Of a stretch of DNA of 64,000 bases, positions 10,487 to 20,689 are shown piece by piece; position 1 is the stretch's first letter; the number at the start of each line of letters is the position of its first letter. Below the pieces are notes generated by a model, which was not told where the DNA came from, ran no database searches, and was given only the letters and a program-made list of their open reading frames with translations. The DNA comes from Campanula takesimana (lineage: Eukaryota; Streptophyta; Magnoliopsida; Asterales; Campanulaceae). Location of the stretch: assembly GCA_026119855.1 (NCBI GenBank), contig JAOWBW010000567.1, forward strand, positions 558,001 to 622,000. Direction: 5' to 3'. The translations under genes were made by a program, and so were the position numbers.

Positions 10487-13253
10487 ACCTCATAAGAAAC
10501 CCTATAGCTTGGGGTGGGTAAACAAGGGTTCAGAACTCAGGGTATCACGGACTTGCAGGGTCCCTATTTCCATTGGTAAATACTACAAGGAGGAGGTTGT
10601 GTGTGATGTTCTGAGTATGGATGTCTGTCATATACTGCTTGGTCGCCCGTGGCAGTATGACCGTGACATTACTTATCGGGGTAAGGATAATGTAGTAATG
10701 TTTAAATGGGATAATCATAAAATTGATATAGCTCCTGTTCAACGTTTTGAGAAACAGGTTGAGAAGGATGAACCGGTGGTGATGCTGATACAGAATGAGA
10801 AGGATCTTACAGCAGCTATTGAGGAGGCAGAGTATTTCTGCCCGATAATCATCAAGGGGTTGTTGGGTTCTGTTAGTGTGGAGATTGGGTTGCCAAGAGA
10901 CATTGATGAACTACTTGCAGGGTTTCAGGAGTTGGTTTCTGATGAGCTACCCAATGATCTCCCTCCTATGAGGGACATTCAGCATCAGATTGATTTGATT
11001 CCGGAGGCTAGCTTATCAAACCTCCCACATTATCGCATGAGTCCGAAAGAGAATGAGATTCTTAGAGAGCAGATTGAAGACTTGTTGCGGAAGGGGTTTA
11101 TCAGGGAGAGTATGAGCCCGTGTGCAGTACCAGTCCTTCTTGTGCCAAAGAAGGGTAATCAGTGGCGCATGTGTGTTGACAGTAGGGCCATCAACAAAAT
11201 CACCATCAAGTACAGGTTTCCTATTCCTCGTTTGGAAGACATGCTTGATGAGTTGTCCGGTTCTAAGTTGTTCACTAAACTGGATTTGCGCAGTGGGTAC
11301 CATCAGATTCGGATCAGACCTGGGGATTAGTGGAAAACGGCGTTCAAGAGCAAGGATAGCCTTTATGAATGGCTTGTCATGCCATTCGGATTATCTAACG
11401 CTCCTAGCATTTTCATGAGGTTGATGAACCAGGTATTCCGACCTTTTATTGGCTCATTTGTTGTAGTTTATTTTGATGATATCCTGATTTATAGTAAAGA
11501 TAGAACTGCACATTTAGAACATCTTAGACAAGTGTTGCAAGTCTTAAAAGATAACCAGTTGTATCTCAATCTTAAGAAGTGTACGTTCTGGACCAACAAA
11601 TTGCTTTTTCTGGGATTTGTGGTTTGTGAGGATAGGATTCAGGTTGATGAGGAGAAGGTGAGAGCAATCAGGGATTGGCCGGCCCCAACATCGGTAGCAG
11701 AGGTGCGTAGCTTTCATGGCTTAGCTACATTTTACAGGAGGTTTGTGCGTAATTTTAGCACTATTACTGCCCCTATCACCGAGTGTCTGAAGAAGGGTAA
11801 GTTTCAGTGGGGTTTTGAGCAAGAGCAGAGTTTTGGCCTCATCAAGGAAAAACTTTGCACCGCACCAGTTCTTGCTCTACCAGATTTCAATAAAATATTT
11901 CAGGTGGAGTGTGATGCGAGTGGTGTAGGGATTGGGGCTGTTCTCTCACAAGAAAAGCGTCTTGTGGCTTTCTTTAGTGAGAAGTTGAGTGAGGCTCGAT
12001 AGAAGTGGAGTACTTATGATCAGGAATTCTATGCAGTTTATCAAGCCTTGCGACAGTGGGAGCATTATCTTGTTCAGAGGGAGTTTATTTTATTTTCTGA
12101 TCACCTAGCTTTGAAGTTTTTGCATAGTCAGAAAATGATAAACAAGATGCATGCTCGATGGGTTAGTTATCTGCAGATGTTTCCTTTTATTATTCAGCAT
12201 AAATCTGGGGTTCAAAACAAAGTTGCCGATGCTTTGAGTAGAAGAGCTTCTTTGTTACTCACGCTGTCTCAGGAAATTGTGGGTTTTGATTTGCTGAAGG
12301 AACTTTATGAAGATGATACAGATTTCAAAGAGCTGTGGTTTAAATGTATAGGTAAACATCCTAGTGCAGATTTTCACATTCGGGATGGTTTTCTGTTCAA
12401 AGGAGATAGGTTATGTGTTCCTGTTTCGTCGCTACGAGAGAAGCTGATTCGAGACTTACATGGTGGAGGTCTTAGTGGGCATTTGGGACGAGACAAGACC
12501 ATTGCTAGTTTGGAGGAGAGATATTTTTGGCCTCAACTGCGCAAGGATGTGGGTTCTATTGTCAGGCGTTGTTATACTTGCCAGGTTTCTAAAGGTCAGT
12601 CTCAAAATACTGGTCTTTATTTGCCTTTACCTATTCCTGATGATATATGGCTAGATTTATCTATGGATTTTGTGTTGGGTTTGCCTCGTACACAACGGGG
12701 TGTGGATTCTGTCTTTGTGGTTGTGGATCGGTTTTCCAAAATGTCTCATTTTATTGCTTGCAAGAAGACTGCGGATGCAACTAACATTGCGAAGTTGTTC
12801 TTTCGTGAAATTGTCCGACTCCATGGGGTTCCTAAGTCCATCACTTCGGACAGGGATACCAAATTTCTGAGCCACTTCTGGATTACTTTGTGGCGTATGT
12901 TTGGTACTGCGCTAAACAGAAGTTCTACAGATCACCCGCAGACGGACGGTCAGACAGAGGTTACTAACCGGACATTGGGAAATATGATCCGAAGTGTTTG
13001 TGGTGACAAACCGAAGCAGTGGGATTTAGCTTTACCTCAAGTGGAGTTTGCGTATAACAGTGTGGTACATTCAGCTACGGGTAAATCGCGTTTTTCTTTG
13101 GTGTATACTTCTACCCCTAGGCATGTGGTGGATTTGATACCGTTACCTAAGGGTCATGGTGTAAGTCAAGCGGCTGAAAATATGGCAAAGGATGTGCAAG
13201 CTGTCAAGGATACTGTCAAGGCTAAATTGGAGGCAACGGGATTGAAGAATTAA
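10487..13253 (+). pseudogene. CRM pol: RT, RNase H, integrase with in-frame stops
   Basis: One frame with internal stops. Reverse transcriptase: FTKLDLRSGYHQI, then a TAG at 11328-11330 where Glu is expected, then MPFGLSNAP and YFDDILIYSK. RNase H: VECDASGVGIGAVL, then a TAG at 12000-12002, then TYDQEFYAV. Integrase: an HHCC zinc finger (HLGRDKT to CYTC), the core with Asp in DLSMDFV, Asp in TSDRDTKF and Glu in DGQTEVTNRT. A TAA at 13251-13253 precedes the integrase C-terminal part. The catalytic residues themselves remain, but the copy cannot make a full polyprotein. Confidence 0.9.
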
Positions 13254-13688
13254 GCTGCTGCTGACAAAAAGAAGAGGGTCAAGGTGTTCAAGGTGGGAGA
13301 TGAAGTGATGGTTTTTCTTCGCAAAGAGCGTTTTCCTGTTGGTACGTACAAGAAATTGCAACCTCGCAAGTATGGACCATTCAAGGTGACACGCAAAATT
13401 AATGACAATGCTTATGTGGTGGCTCTTCCGAATAATTTGAACATCTCCAACACCTTCAACGTTGCTGACATCTATGAGTACCGTGCGGATGGAGTGCTTT
13501 ATCCTGATGAGAACTCGGGGTCGAGTTCTTTAGAGGTGGAGGAGACTGATGTAGGAGAGAAGATCGGCCGAATTCCAGCAACGAACGAGCGCCCGCCTGG
13601 TACCTTGCGAGCGCCCGCCAGAAACCGGGCAAAACCTTCTGGCGAAATGAGCCCCCGCTTGGGCCTTATCAAGCGCCCGCCCGCTTGA
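13254..13688 (+). pseudogene. CRM integrase C-terminal tail running into the 3' LTR
   Basis: Same frame as pol. It contains the GPF/Y-type segment (FKVGDEVMVFLRKERFP, then YGPFKV and FNVADIYEY). The frame crosses the start of the 3' LTR at 13547 and stops at 13686-13688, 142 nt inside the LTR, so part of the LTR, including the GAGCGCCCGC array, is read as protein (ERPPGTLRAPARNRAKP). Overlap of pol with the 3' LTR is known for CRM elements. Confidence 0.82.
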
Positions 13689-13986
13689 CGGGCGGATTTG
13701 TCCCAGATCTGTGTATTTTCGAATTTTAGCAGATTAGTTTGGTTATTTTTGGTATTTTCGGGTTTATTCTTTATTTTAGGTTATGTTATTTGGTAGGAGT
13801 ATAAATACTCTTTCTTTCATTGTTTTAGGGTAACAACTTTATTATTATTCAATTGAACTTTTGTTCTTGGAGATTTATCTCTTGTTCTTGGTGGATTCCA
13901 AGATTATCGTGTTTGAGGGTGCTTCGCTTGAAGGCTCTTGTGTGCAGTGCGCTACTCACGAATTCTATCGCTTCCGTGCTGCGTCA
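13547..13986 (+). repeat. 3' LTR of the CRM element
   Basis: 440 bp, same ends as the 5' LTR. The GC-rich motifs start at 13587, 13609, 13649 and 13671; the third is mutated (GAGCCCCCGC). It is preceded by a GA-rich polypurine stretch. Confidence 0.95.
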
Positions 13987-13991
13987 CCACT

Positions 13992-14024
13992 CCTCTAGTC
14001 CTACTTGTGCTGGGACGGAGGGAG
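13992..14024. mobile_element. right end of the Stowaway split by the CRM element
   Basis: TCCTCTAGTCCTACTTGTGC, then GGGACGGAGGGAG and TA, matching the right ends of the other copies of this family. Confidence 0.88.
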
Positions 14025-14026
14025 TA

Positions 14027-14345
14027 TGTTGCAATGGGAGAATTGATAGTTAATTTGATGGGGAATGTTATAGGGGATCAAAAGGAGTTCACGATAAAAA
14101 TGATGATATTTTATTGGTTGCATCGATTATGAAAGCGATGTTCATCAGAAATATTGTTTTGTAAACGTCTTGTACACAATTTATGTTGGGTTAATGCATT
14201 AAAGTTGGGGACGCTAAGCTTAGGGGATTAAGCAACAAAATATGTAGTTTTTGGGATTTTGGTCTTGCATGATCGTGTAAGCAAAGGTGGCACGCCCGTG
14301 CAGAAGAATGGCAAAAAAATGGTGAAGAAAGAAGGCTTGTTTGAA
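14027..14345. other. intergenic, no gene
   Basis: No coding sequence is recognised. The phrase ATATTTTATTGGTTGCATCGAT at about 14105-14126 resembles the core of the GGGGCACAAA MITE family seen at 17.4, 39.1, 39.5 and 48.4 kb, perhaps a fragment. Confidence 0.35.
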
Positions 14346-14350
14346 CCAAC

Positions 14351-14633
14351 TGTCAAGGATTAGAGAAAGAGATAGTCGGAGCCAATCATACATGAAAGAG
14401 AGATAATTAATATGAGAGTCTCAAATAATATTGTATGAATGACTCAAGTATTATTGATACTAGCAATACATATTTATAGGAGTACAAAGAGAGTTCTAGA
14501 GTCCTAATCTAATTAGGAATACTAATACAATAAGGAAACTAATATTCTAGAATAATCTAACTTGGTGTACAAGATACAATCTTTATGTTTGGTAATTACA
14601 ATATGTGCTAGGAATATATAATATTCCTTAACA
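14351..14633 (-). repeat. 3' LTR of the Copia remnant
   Basis: TGTTAAGG at its 5' end, TATA box in the middle, CA at the end beside the CCAAC target duplication. Confidence 0.8.
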
Positions 14634-14796
14634 TGCCCCCGCAAGATGGACGTCCGACAGGAGAGTCCAATCTTAGAAAGTGATGAGATGAACCGGGTTG
14701 TTGAAGTGAGTTGGTTGTGATCCCGGTTGTGATTGATGTTGCCATGATCTTTACATTTGTACAAGTAGGGTTTACACCCTATGAAGTGGACGTCTA

Positions 14797-14949
14797 AAGC
14801 TTTTACGACGCGAGACGGGGGTAAGGCTTTTACGTCGCGAGACAGGTGGAGGCTTTTACGTCGCGAGACAGGTTGAGGCTTTTACGTCGCGAGACGGGTT
14901 GAGGCTTTTACGTCGCTAGACGGAGTAAGACTTTTACGTCGCGAGACGG
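14797..14949. repeat. minisatellite, about 26-bp unit
   Basis: Six units of the form GCTTTTACGTCGCGAGACGG plus GTTGAG-like bases. They lie inside the Copia remnant between the former coding region and the polypurine tract. Confidence 0.9.
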
Positions 14950-14982
14950 TCTTTGTGTGTTTGGTCGCTACAAAGGCTGAGT

Positions 14983-15276
14983 TGCTGCTACAAAGGCAAA
15001 AGATTGGTTGCTACTAAGGCAAAGTTGGTTGCTACTAAGGTAAAAGTTGGTTGCTACAAAGGCAAAGTTGGTTGCTACTAAGGAAAAATTGGTTGCTACT
15101 AAGGCAAAAGTGATTGCTACTAAGGCAAAAGTTGGTTGCTACAAAGGCAAAGTTGGTTGCTACTAAGGCAAAAATGATTGCTACAAAGGCAAAATATTGG
15201 TTGCTACTAAGGCAAAAGTGATTGCTACTAAGGCAAAAGTGGTTGCTACTAAGGCAAAAGTGATTGCTACTAAGGC
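14983..15276. repeat. minisatellite, about 21-bp unit
   Basis: About 13 units of GTTGCTACTAAGGCAAAAGTG and close variants, with no unique spacers. Open frames over it are repeat artefacts (CLSSNHF repeats). Confidence 0.92.
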
Positions 15277-15408
15277 AGAGGTTTTTTTTTTGTCGGGTTT
15301 GAGTATTCAAAAAAAACAAGTTTGGGTTTTGGTGTTTGCGGGTACGGGGGTAGGTTGGAAAAGAGATAAAGAAGTATATAATATTCCTTAACACCAACAA
15401 CTATCTAG

Positions 15409-15567
15409 GAGTGTGTTTTAGAGGAAACTAGTTCATCCATAAGTTATAAAAAGTCTTGTTTTTAACCCTAAAACCCCAAACCTAAAACCCTACCCTAAAC
15501 TTTAAACCCTATATAAACAGGACTTTTTATAACTTATGAAGAAACTAGTTCCTCCAAAAAATTTCTC
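15409..15567. mobile_element. MITE with telomere-like core, copy 2 (Mutator-type)
   Basis: Flanked by the 9-bp duplication ACTATCTAG (15400-15408, 15568-15576). The ends are GAGTGTG and its inverted partner TTTCTC, with arms GGAAACTAGTT and AACTAGTTCCTCC. The loop has degenerate CCCTAAA units. 9-bp duplications and GAG/CTC ends suit a Mutator-derived MITE. Confidence 0.75.
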
Positions 15568-15576
15568 ACTATCTAG

Positions 15577-16169
15577 TTAGAAAGCTAGCACTTTATCTAT
15601 TAATTAAAACAAATTTTTCAATTAAGTGGATGCACTAGAACCTATATCGATAGGCGTTTGCTCACCATTGATAGGCGTTTGCTCACCATTAATCCTAATA
15701 AAAGAGAACGACAATTTGTAGGAAGGTAAATTTGGGAGAGGGAATAGTTGAGAGGTGTATTAGAAACTTATCATTTATGATTTGTAGTGAAGATAGAAAT
15801 TTAGTAGAAAGAGGTCGAAATTATGGTATATAGTTATTTTTTTCTAGATTTAAGGAAGACAAACTTGCAAAACATAATATTTTCAACGATAAAAGTTTTA
15901 TATTTTTAAATTTAAAATAAAATAAAATGATACCATTCCAAAATCAAAGGAGTCGGATGACCCCCCGTAAGTATAAGGTGTCCTCGCCACCGCATGATTC
16001 ATGCTTATAATGGTATAACCTTGAGGCGGTACTTTTTGTTTTACTTTTGTCGTAGAAGGAGATATACAATCTCAAATAGGAAAAATTTGCATGATGTCCA
16101 TGATTTTTGGTGCATATGAGGACAAATAAATATAGTTTAAAGTACAAAAAGTCGAAGCCACTACATATA
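15577..16169. other. intergenic, no gene
   Basis: AT-rich. A short tandem duplication, GATAGGCGTTTGCTCACCATT, occurs twice at about 15648-15690. Nothing else is recognised. Confidence 0.4.
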
Positions 16170-16451
16170 CTCCCTCCGACCCATCTCACTTGACACCTAA
16201 GATGTGGGCACAATAACTAAGGAAAAAGAATTAAATAAGGAAAATGTGTGGTAGAAAATGAAGAGAGAGAATGAGTGAGGTTAATAAAAGGTTAGTTGAA
16301 TGAATTGTGTGGTGGAAAATGAAAAGAAAGAATGAGTGGGTGGGGTAGATTGAATATAAAGTTATAAAAAGATTATCATTTTGAGAAGTCTCAAGTGATG
16401 TGGGACGGACCAAAATATAAATAAGTCTCAAGTGAGGTGGGACGGAAGGAG
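16170..16451. mobile_element. Stowaway MITE (CTCACTTGACAC family)
   Basis: TA-flanked, starts CTCCCTCCGACCCATCTCAC and ends GTGGGACGGAAGGAG. Its interior matches the outer element at 19580-20115. Confidence 0.85.
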
Positions 16452-16515
16452 TATATATGAATCGGTAACTTAGTGAGATGATGAAACAATTTCTTAGTTA
16501 GTAGAATAGTATCTA

Positions 16516-16696
16516 CTCCATCCGCCTCAAAATGATCTTCCTATTTGTCATTTTTCATTGTCCGAAAAAGTTCTTCACATTTCTACAATTTAGTCTCAAA
16601 AGTACACAAACAAAACATGACTAGTGAAGCAAGTGTTCATATCATTAAAAAGTTTGAATAGTCAAATGTGAAGATCATATTTTGTGACGGAGGGAG
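16516..16696. mobile_element. Stowaway MITE (AAAATGATCTTC family), copy 1
   Basis: TA-flanked ends CTCCATCCGCCTC and GACGGAGGGAG. The body (GTGAAGCAAGTGTTCATATC) matches the copies in kinesin introns at 55150 and 58098. Confidence 0.88.
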
Positions 16697-17080
16697 TATT
16701 ACCTTTAGTTTGAGGAGTTTCATTGTATTCCATTTGAAATAGTTTATCCTCGATTTAGGGCCAGTATGATAATTTGAATATGAGCAAATGTAGGAGTATT
16801 TTAAGTAATTACATAAAGTAAAATTTGGTTAACAAGTAAATATCAAATCATTAAAAAAAACATGTCTTAAAGAAGACTATTAATTTTGAGTTGAAAATGA
16901 ATGTCTCAACTGTTTGGACCAATCTAAATATATACTAATTAAATAGTATAATAACGAGTATAACAATGAACACAACTAAATAAATTGCAGACAGATACAA
17001 GTATCATTGGGTTTTTCTCCTGTAATTCCTTTGTTTTGGACCACCAAAATGACAATTTTCAAGGACCCTACTTCCTTATA

Positions 17081-17365
17081 CTCCGTCCGTCTCATTTTAA
17101 ACTTTAAAAATTTCCCTTTTGAGTGTCATATTTTAAATTTTAAAATCCAAAAAATGAAAGTTATTTATACTTTTTTATTTAGTAAGACTTACATGTCATA
17201 CACACAACAACTATCGACTAACTATTCCCTACCCCACTTTCTCTCTCCTACCCACTTCTATACTCACAACACTCTACCCCACTATCAATATTTTATAATA
17301 TAAAGATTTTCATCTTAATTTTTGTGCCCACTTTTTTTTTGAAGTTTAAGATGGGACGGAGGGAG
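17081..17365. mobile_element. Stowaway MITE (ATTTTAAACTT family)
   Basis: TA-flanked, CTCCGTCCGTCTC at one end and GGGACGGAGGGAG at the other, with AAACTTTAAAA arms. Confidence 0.82.
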
Positions 17366-17399
17366 TATATAACCTACATGTATACTTACTCGAGCAAAA

Positions 17400-17552
17400 T
17401 GCTAGGGGCACAAAACAAACTCACAAAATCTTGCTCACACAATGAGATGGCGATATTTTATTGGTTGCATCGATAGTGGATCCGACACACTTTAATTAAA
17501 AACACCAATAAATCATTACACCTAAGATTTTGTGCCCCATGCTTAATAACAT
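17400..17552. mobile_element. MITE of the GGGGCACAAA family, copy 1
   Basis: The inverted ends GGGGCACAAAAC and GATTTTGTGCCCC surround a core with TTTTATTGGTTGCATCGATAG. Relatives: 39134, 39490 and 48320. The superfamily is undecided. Confidence 0.65.
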
Positions 17553-18349
17553 GTTAGTCCACAATCTCACTTGAATTAAAACAAATTAACATTTTAAGTG
17601 TCTCACTTAAAATAAAACTTTAAAATAAAAATATTTTATTTAATTAGATTTACATTGACACTCACAATAATTGTTCACTCATTATTTTTTACCTCCTTTT
17701 TCTCATACCCCACCTTTCATACTCACACCACACCACCTACTTCACTCACACTCATCCTTAATCTCCGTACCTAACTCAAAAATATTATTTCGAGTGGGAT
17801 AGACGGAGGAGTACATGCTACATACATAAGTGTCTCATGAATTTATAAAAAATAATATAATTTTGCTTTCAAGAAATATTTAAACTTGCTTTTGATGAAC
17901 AAATTTTCAAAATTTTAATAATTTATTTTTGAGACGAATGAACTAATTAACTCACGAAAAAAAACAATAATGATATCACTTTTATTAGGCACTACGAAAA
18001 TGCATTCTGCAAGCTCCTACAATAGAATAGCTGACCCTATTAAGCTAAGTCATTAAGAATTTCGTTAAAATATAAAAATTAAAAAAAATCCTTAATGATT
18101 TATGAATATTATTATTAATTTTATTAAGATAATTAAATTGATATTATTTGATTATAGTTCACTCGTATTTATATAGGAAAAAAATCGTACTGACCATCAA
18201 AAAGTCAGTCAAATGCAACAATATATATATGTGAAAGACAACATCCATTATGATTTGAGAATATTTATCATGGATCAACATAACCCATTTGTGCCCTGAT
18301 GTTGAGACCATTCAAAATTCCATTTCTTAGATGGAAAAATAATCGATCC
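17553..18349. other. intergenic; possible degraded Stowaway near 17560-17812
   Basis: A right-hand Stowaway-like end (TTCGAGTGGGATAGACGGAGGAG) is at about 17790-17812, but the left end is unclear. The rest is AT-rich without genes. Confidence 0.35.
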
Positions 18350-18752
18350 CGGGTATGCTCCCGAGTCTTAAAAAAGAGAGAAAAGAAAGGAAGTGAGGAA
18401 AAATCTAAAAAAAGTTCTTTCTAATCAGTGCTCCCTAGTTTTTTAAAGAGAGAATTGGAGAGAAAAGAAAGGAAAATTTGAGAGATTTTCCCTCCTTTTA
18501 AATCATCCAAAAAATGAGAGGAATTGAGAGGAAAGAAAGGAAAGAAGTAAAACAAGCTTAATTTTTTTAGATTTCCTCTCATTTCCTCCCAAACTCAAGA
18601 GCATAAGGAAGGAAAATTGAATATTTCCTTCTCTTTTCTTCCTAACTCGGAAGCACAATAAAAAGATTTTAAATTCCCTTCCTTCCCTTTCTCTCCCCTC
18701 CCCTTCCCTTCTCTTCCTTTCCTTTCTCTTCATTAAAAACTCAGGAGTCTCA
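18350..18752. repeat. purine/pyrimidine inverted repeat (hairpin, MITE-like)
   Basis: The left arm is GA-rich (AAAGAGAGAAAAGAAAGGAAG), the right arm CT-rich and largely its complement (TTCCTTTCCTTTCTCTTC). The outermost parts GCTCCCGAGTC and GACTCCTGAG-type also pair. Duplication and superfamily are not determined. Confidence 0.55.
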
Positions 18753-18955
18753 GTCCCATTATAATTATCGCTCTAAATTTTCCCTTTCAAACAATGGACA
18801 AAAATTTTAAATAAACAATTGTTTTAATGCTAATATAACATGAAACAAACTATGTAAAAAATAGAATACTTCAAAAAAAAAAACAATATTAATAATTTAA
18901 ATGTAATTGTTATAAAACGGATGAAATATTACCTAAGTCGAGCCATTATTCAATA

Positions 18956-19266
18956 CTCCCTCCGTCCCACCACAAGTAGGACTAGAGGAGTTTGCACGCT
19001 AATTAAGAAAATTAGTAAATGTGTGGTAGAAAATGAAGAGATATAATGAGTGGAGTAAATAGTAGTGTTAGTTGGATAAATTGAATGGTGGAAAATGAAG
19101 AGAGATAATGAGTGGGATAAATAGTAGTGTTGATTGAATAAATTGAGTGGTGGAAAATGAAGAGAGAGAATGAGTGGGGTTGAAACATTTCTATTTTGGG
19201 CAGTCTCACTTTTATTGAGACGTCCCAAAAAGAAAAGAATTCTCACTTGTACTGGGACGGAATGAG
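18956..19266. mobile_element. Stowaway MITE (310-bp family), full copy
   Basis: CTCCCTCCGTCCCACC start, GGGACGGAATGAG end, TA flanks. Inside are three degenerate units of about 65 bp around GTGGAAAATGAAGAGAGA and ATAAATAGTAGTGTT. Confidence 0.92.
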
Positions 19267-19579
19267 TATTTAAAAAAGTGCACTTGATTTAGTGGTCGGC
19301 CCGACATGATTACTCTAGTGGTTTTTTTTTTTTTTTTTTTTTCTTTTTTTGATGGTTGCTCTAGTCTCTAATTAATCATACGCAGGATCCAAGATTCATG
19401 GTAATAAATAAAATGCAACCTTTAAAATAGAATAACGTAAAGTCGAGATTAGACAAATATTAGCATGCATTCCATCCCAGTTAAGACAATAAATCGCACC
19501 TCCCAAGTCAAAAAGACACTTTATCGAGCCTTGTTTTCATCACTATATTTTTATTTTTTTAAAAAGAAAGTCCAACATG
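19267..19579. other. intergenic, poly-T tract
   Basis: A T run of about 20 bases at 19323-19342, otherwise nothing recognised. Confidence 0.4.
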
Positions 19580-20115
19580 CTCCGTCCGTCTCACTTCACT
19601 TGAGACTTAAGAGTTTGGCACATAATCAAAGAAAAAGTATAAAATAAAGAAAATATATGGTAAAAAATGAGTCGGATTAATAGTAGGTTGGTTGAATGAA
19701 TTGTGAGGTGGAAAATGAAGAAAGAGTATGAGTGGGTGAGGTAGATTGAATACTCCCTCCGTCCCGCCGGAAACTTCAAAAAAAAATTATGGCACAAGAA
19801 TTAAGGGAAAAAGTGAAAATGTGATGTGTTGTGAGTGTTGATAGTTGAGTGGGAGAGATAAAGTGGGGTAGAGAATAGTTAGTGGGTTAGTGGATGTGAG
19901 TATGAGAAGTGGGACCTACTAATTAAAAAGTATTAAAAACTTTCCATTTATGGAATGTGCAATTTCTATGGGACGCCCATTTTGGTAAGTTTTGCAATTT
20001 TCGGTGGGACGGAGGGAGTATAAAACTATAAAAAGATTATCATTTTGAGGAGTCTCAAGTGAAGTGGGACAGACTAAAATCGAAATAAGTCTCAAGTGAG
20101 GTGAGCCGGAGGGAG
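19580..20115. mobile_element. Stowaway MITE (CTCACTTGACAC family), outer element of a nest
   Basis: Ends CTCCGTCCGTCTCAC and GCCGGAGGGAG. Its body matches 16170-16451 but is interrupted at GATTGAA by another Stowaway (19753-20018), after which the same body continues (AAAAAGATTATCATTTTGAG). Confidence 0.85.
19753..20018. mobile_element. Stowaway MITE nested in another Stowaway
   Basis: Ends CTCCCTCCGTCCCGCCGG and GGTGGGACGGAGGGAG. The target TA is duplicated on both sides (19751-19752, 20019-20020). The empty site is visible in the related copy at 16170-16451. Confidence 0.92.
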
Positions 20116-20393
20116 TATTTGTTTTTGTTTTCTTTTCGAATGAAGTCCAATAGTATACTGTATTTGTTACTTTTATCTTCTTCTTTTCTTTCACCCAAAA
20201 TGGATGATTTTTAACTAATAAAATAGTTTTGATATAATTTTATTATGACATAAATAATGTAAAAAAATCAAGGCACATTTTCCAAAAATGATGACAAGTT
20301 CTAAAAGATAATGATAATTTAAATATGACATTTATTACTTCTTCCGTCTTGAATTAACTTTTTTATCTATTTTTTCTGATACAAAGGTACGCT

Positions 20394-20680
20394 TGTAACG
20401 ACCCAGATTTTCATAAAGTAGACAAATCCATAAAAACATGGAAATACCAATAGTTATCTTACAAAATCCCACTTAAACAGCCCAACGGCTAGTCTCAAAC
20501 CATCAATTCAACAATAAATGCGGAAGCGAATTAAATGCTAAGTCTTCAAAGCCAGTACAACCACTAGCTAAACAAAATAAACCATAAAGTCTTAATATAA
20601 CTGACACGGACAGCTTCATCTAGCGATCCGTCTACCTCTTTAAGTCGTTACCTGAAAAAGATTATTAGAAGAAGGGTGAT
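20394..20680. mobile_element. LTR-like fragment with TGTAACGACCC end
   Basis: Begins TGTAACGACCCAG, the terminal motif of some Gypsy (Tekay-type) LTRs and of the solo LTR at 45902. The other end is not identified. Low-copy wording such as GCGGAAGCGAATTAAATGC is typical of such LTRs. Truncated. Confidence 0.4.
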
Positions 20681-20689
20681 TCCTTACGT

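Larger units (their letters stand above)
8676..13986 (+). mobile_element. Ty3/Gypsy retrotransposon, CRM-type chromovirus, defective
   Basis: Identical-length 440-bp LTRs (8676-9115 and 13547-13986) start TGATGTAGG and end GCGTCA. The target duplication CCACT is on both sides (8671-8675, 13987-13991). The order gag, protease, RT, RNase H, integrase is that of Gypsy. The TGATG LTR start and a pol frame that runs into the 3' LTR are hallmarks of the CRM (centromeric) clade. The LTRs differ at about 9 of 440 sites by eye, so the insertion is young, yet the coding part has two frameshifts and three stops. Confidence 0.93.
14351..15393 (-). mobile_element. Copia-type LTR element remnant, mostly deleted
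   Basis: Both flanks carry CCAAC (14346-14350, 15394-15398). On the minus strand the 3' LTR (14633 down to 14351, 283 bp) starts TGTTAAGGAATATTATATATTCC-like, has a CTATAAATATG TATA box near 14470 and ends TTGACA. A GCGGGGGCA polypurine tract precedes it. At the other side only about 23 bp of the 5' LTR (TGTTAAGGAATATTATATAC) remains. No primer site or coding region is left; two minisatellites fill the interior. Confidence 0.8.

Noticed and set aside
14983..15276. regular 21-bp repeats that look like a CRISPR array
   Set aside because: Units are contiguous with no unique spacers, there are no cas genes, and the setting is a plant retroelement; it is a minisatellite.
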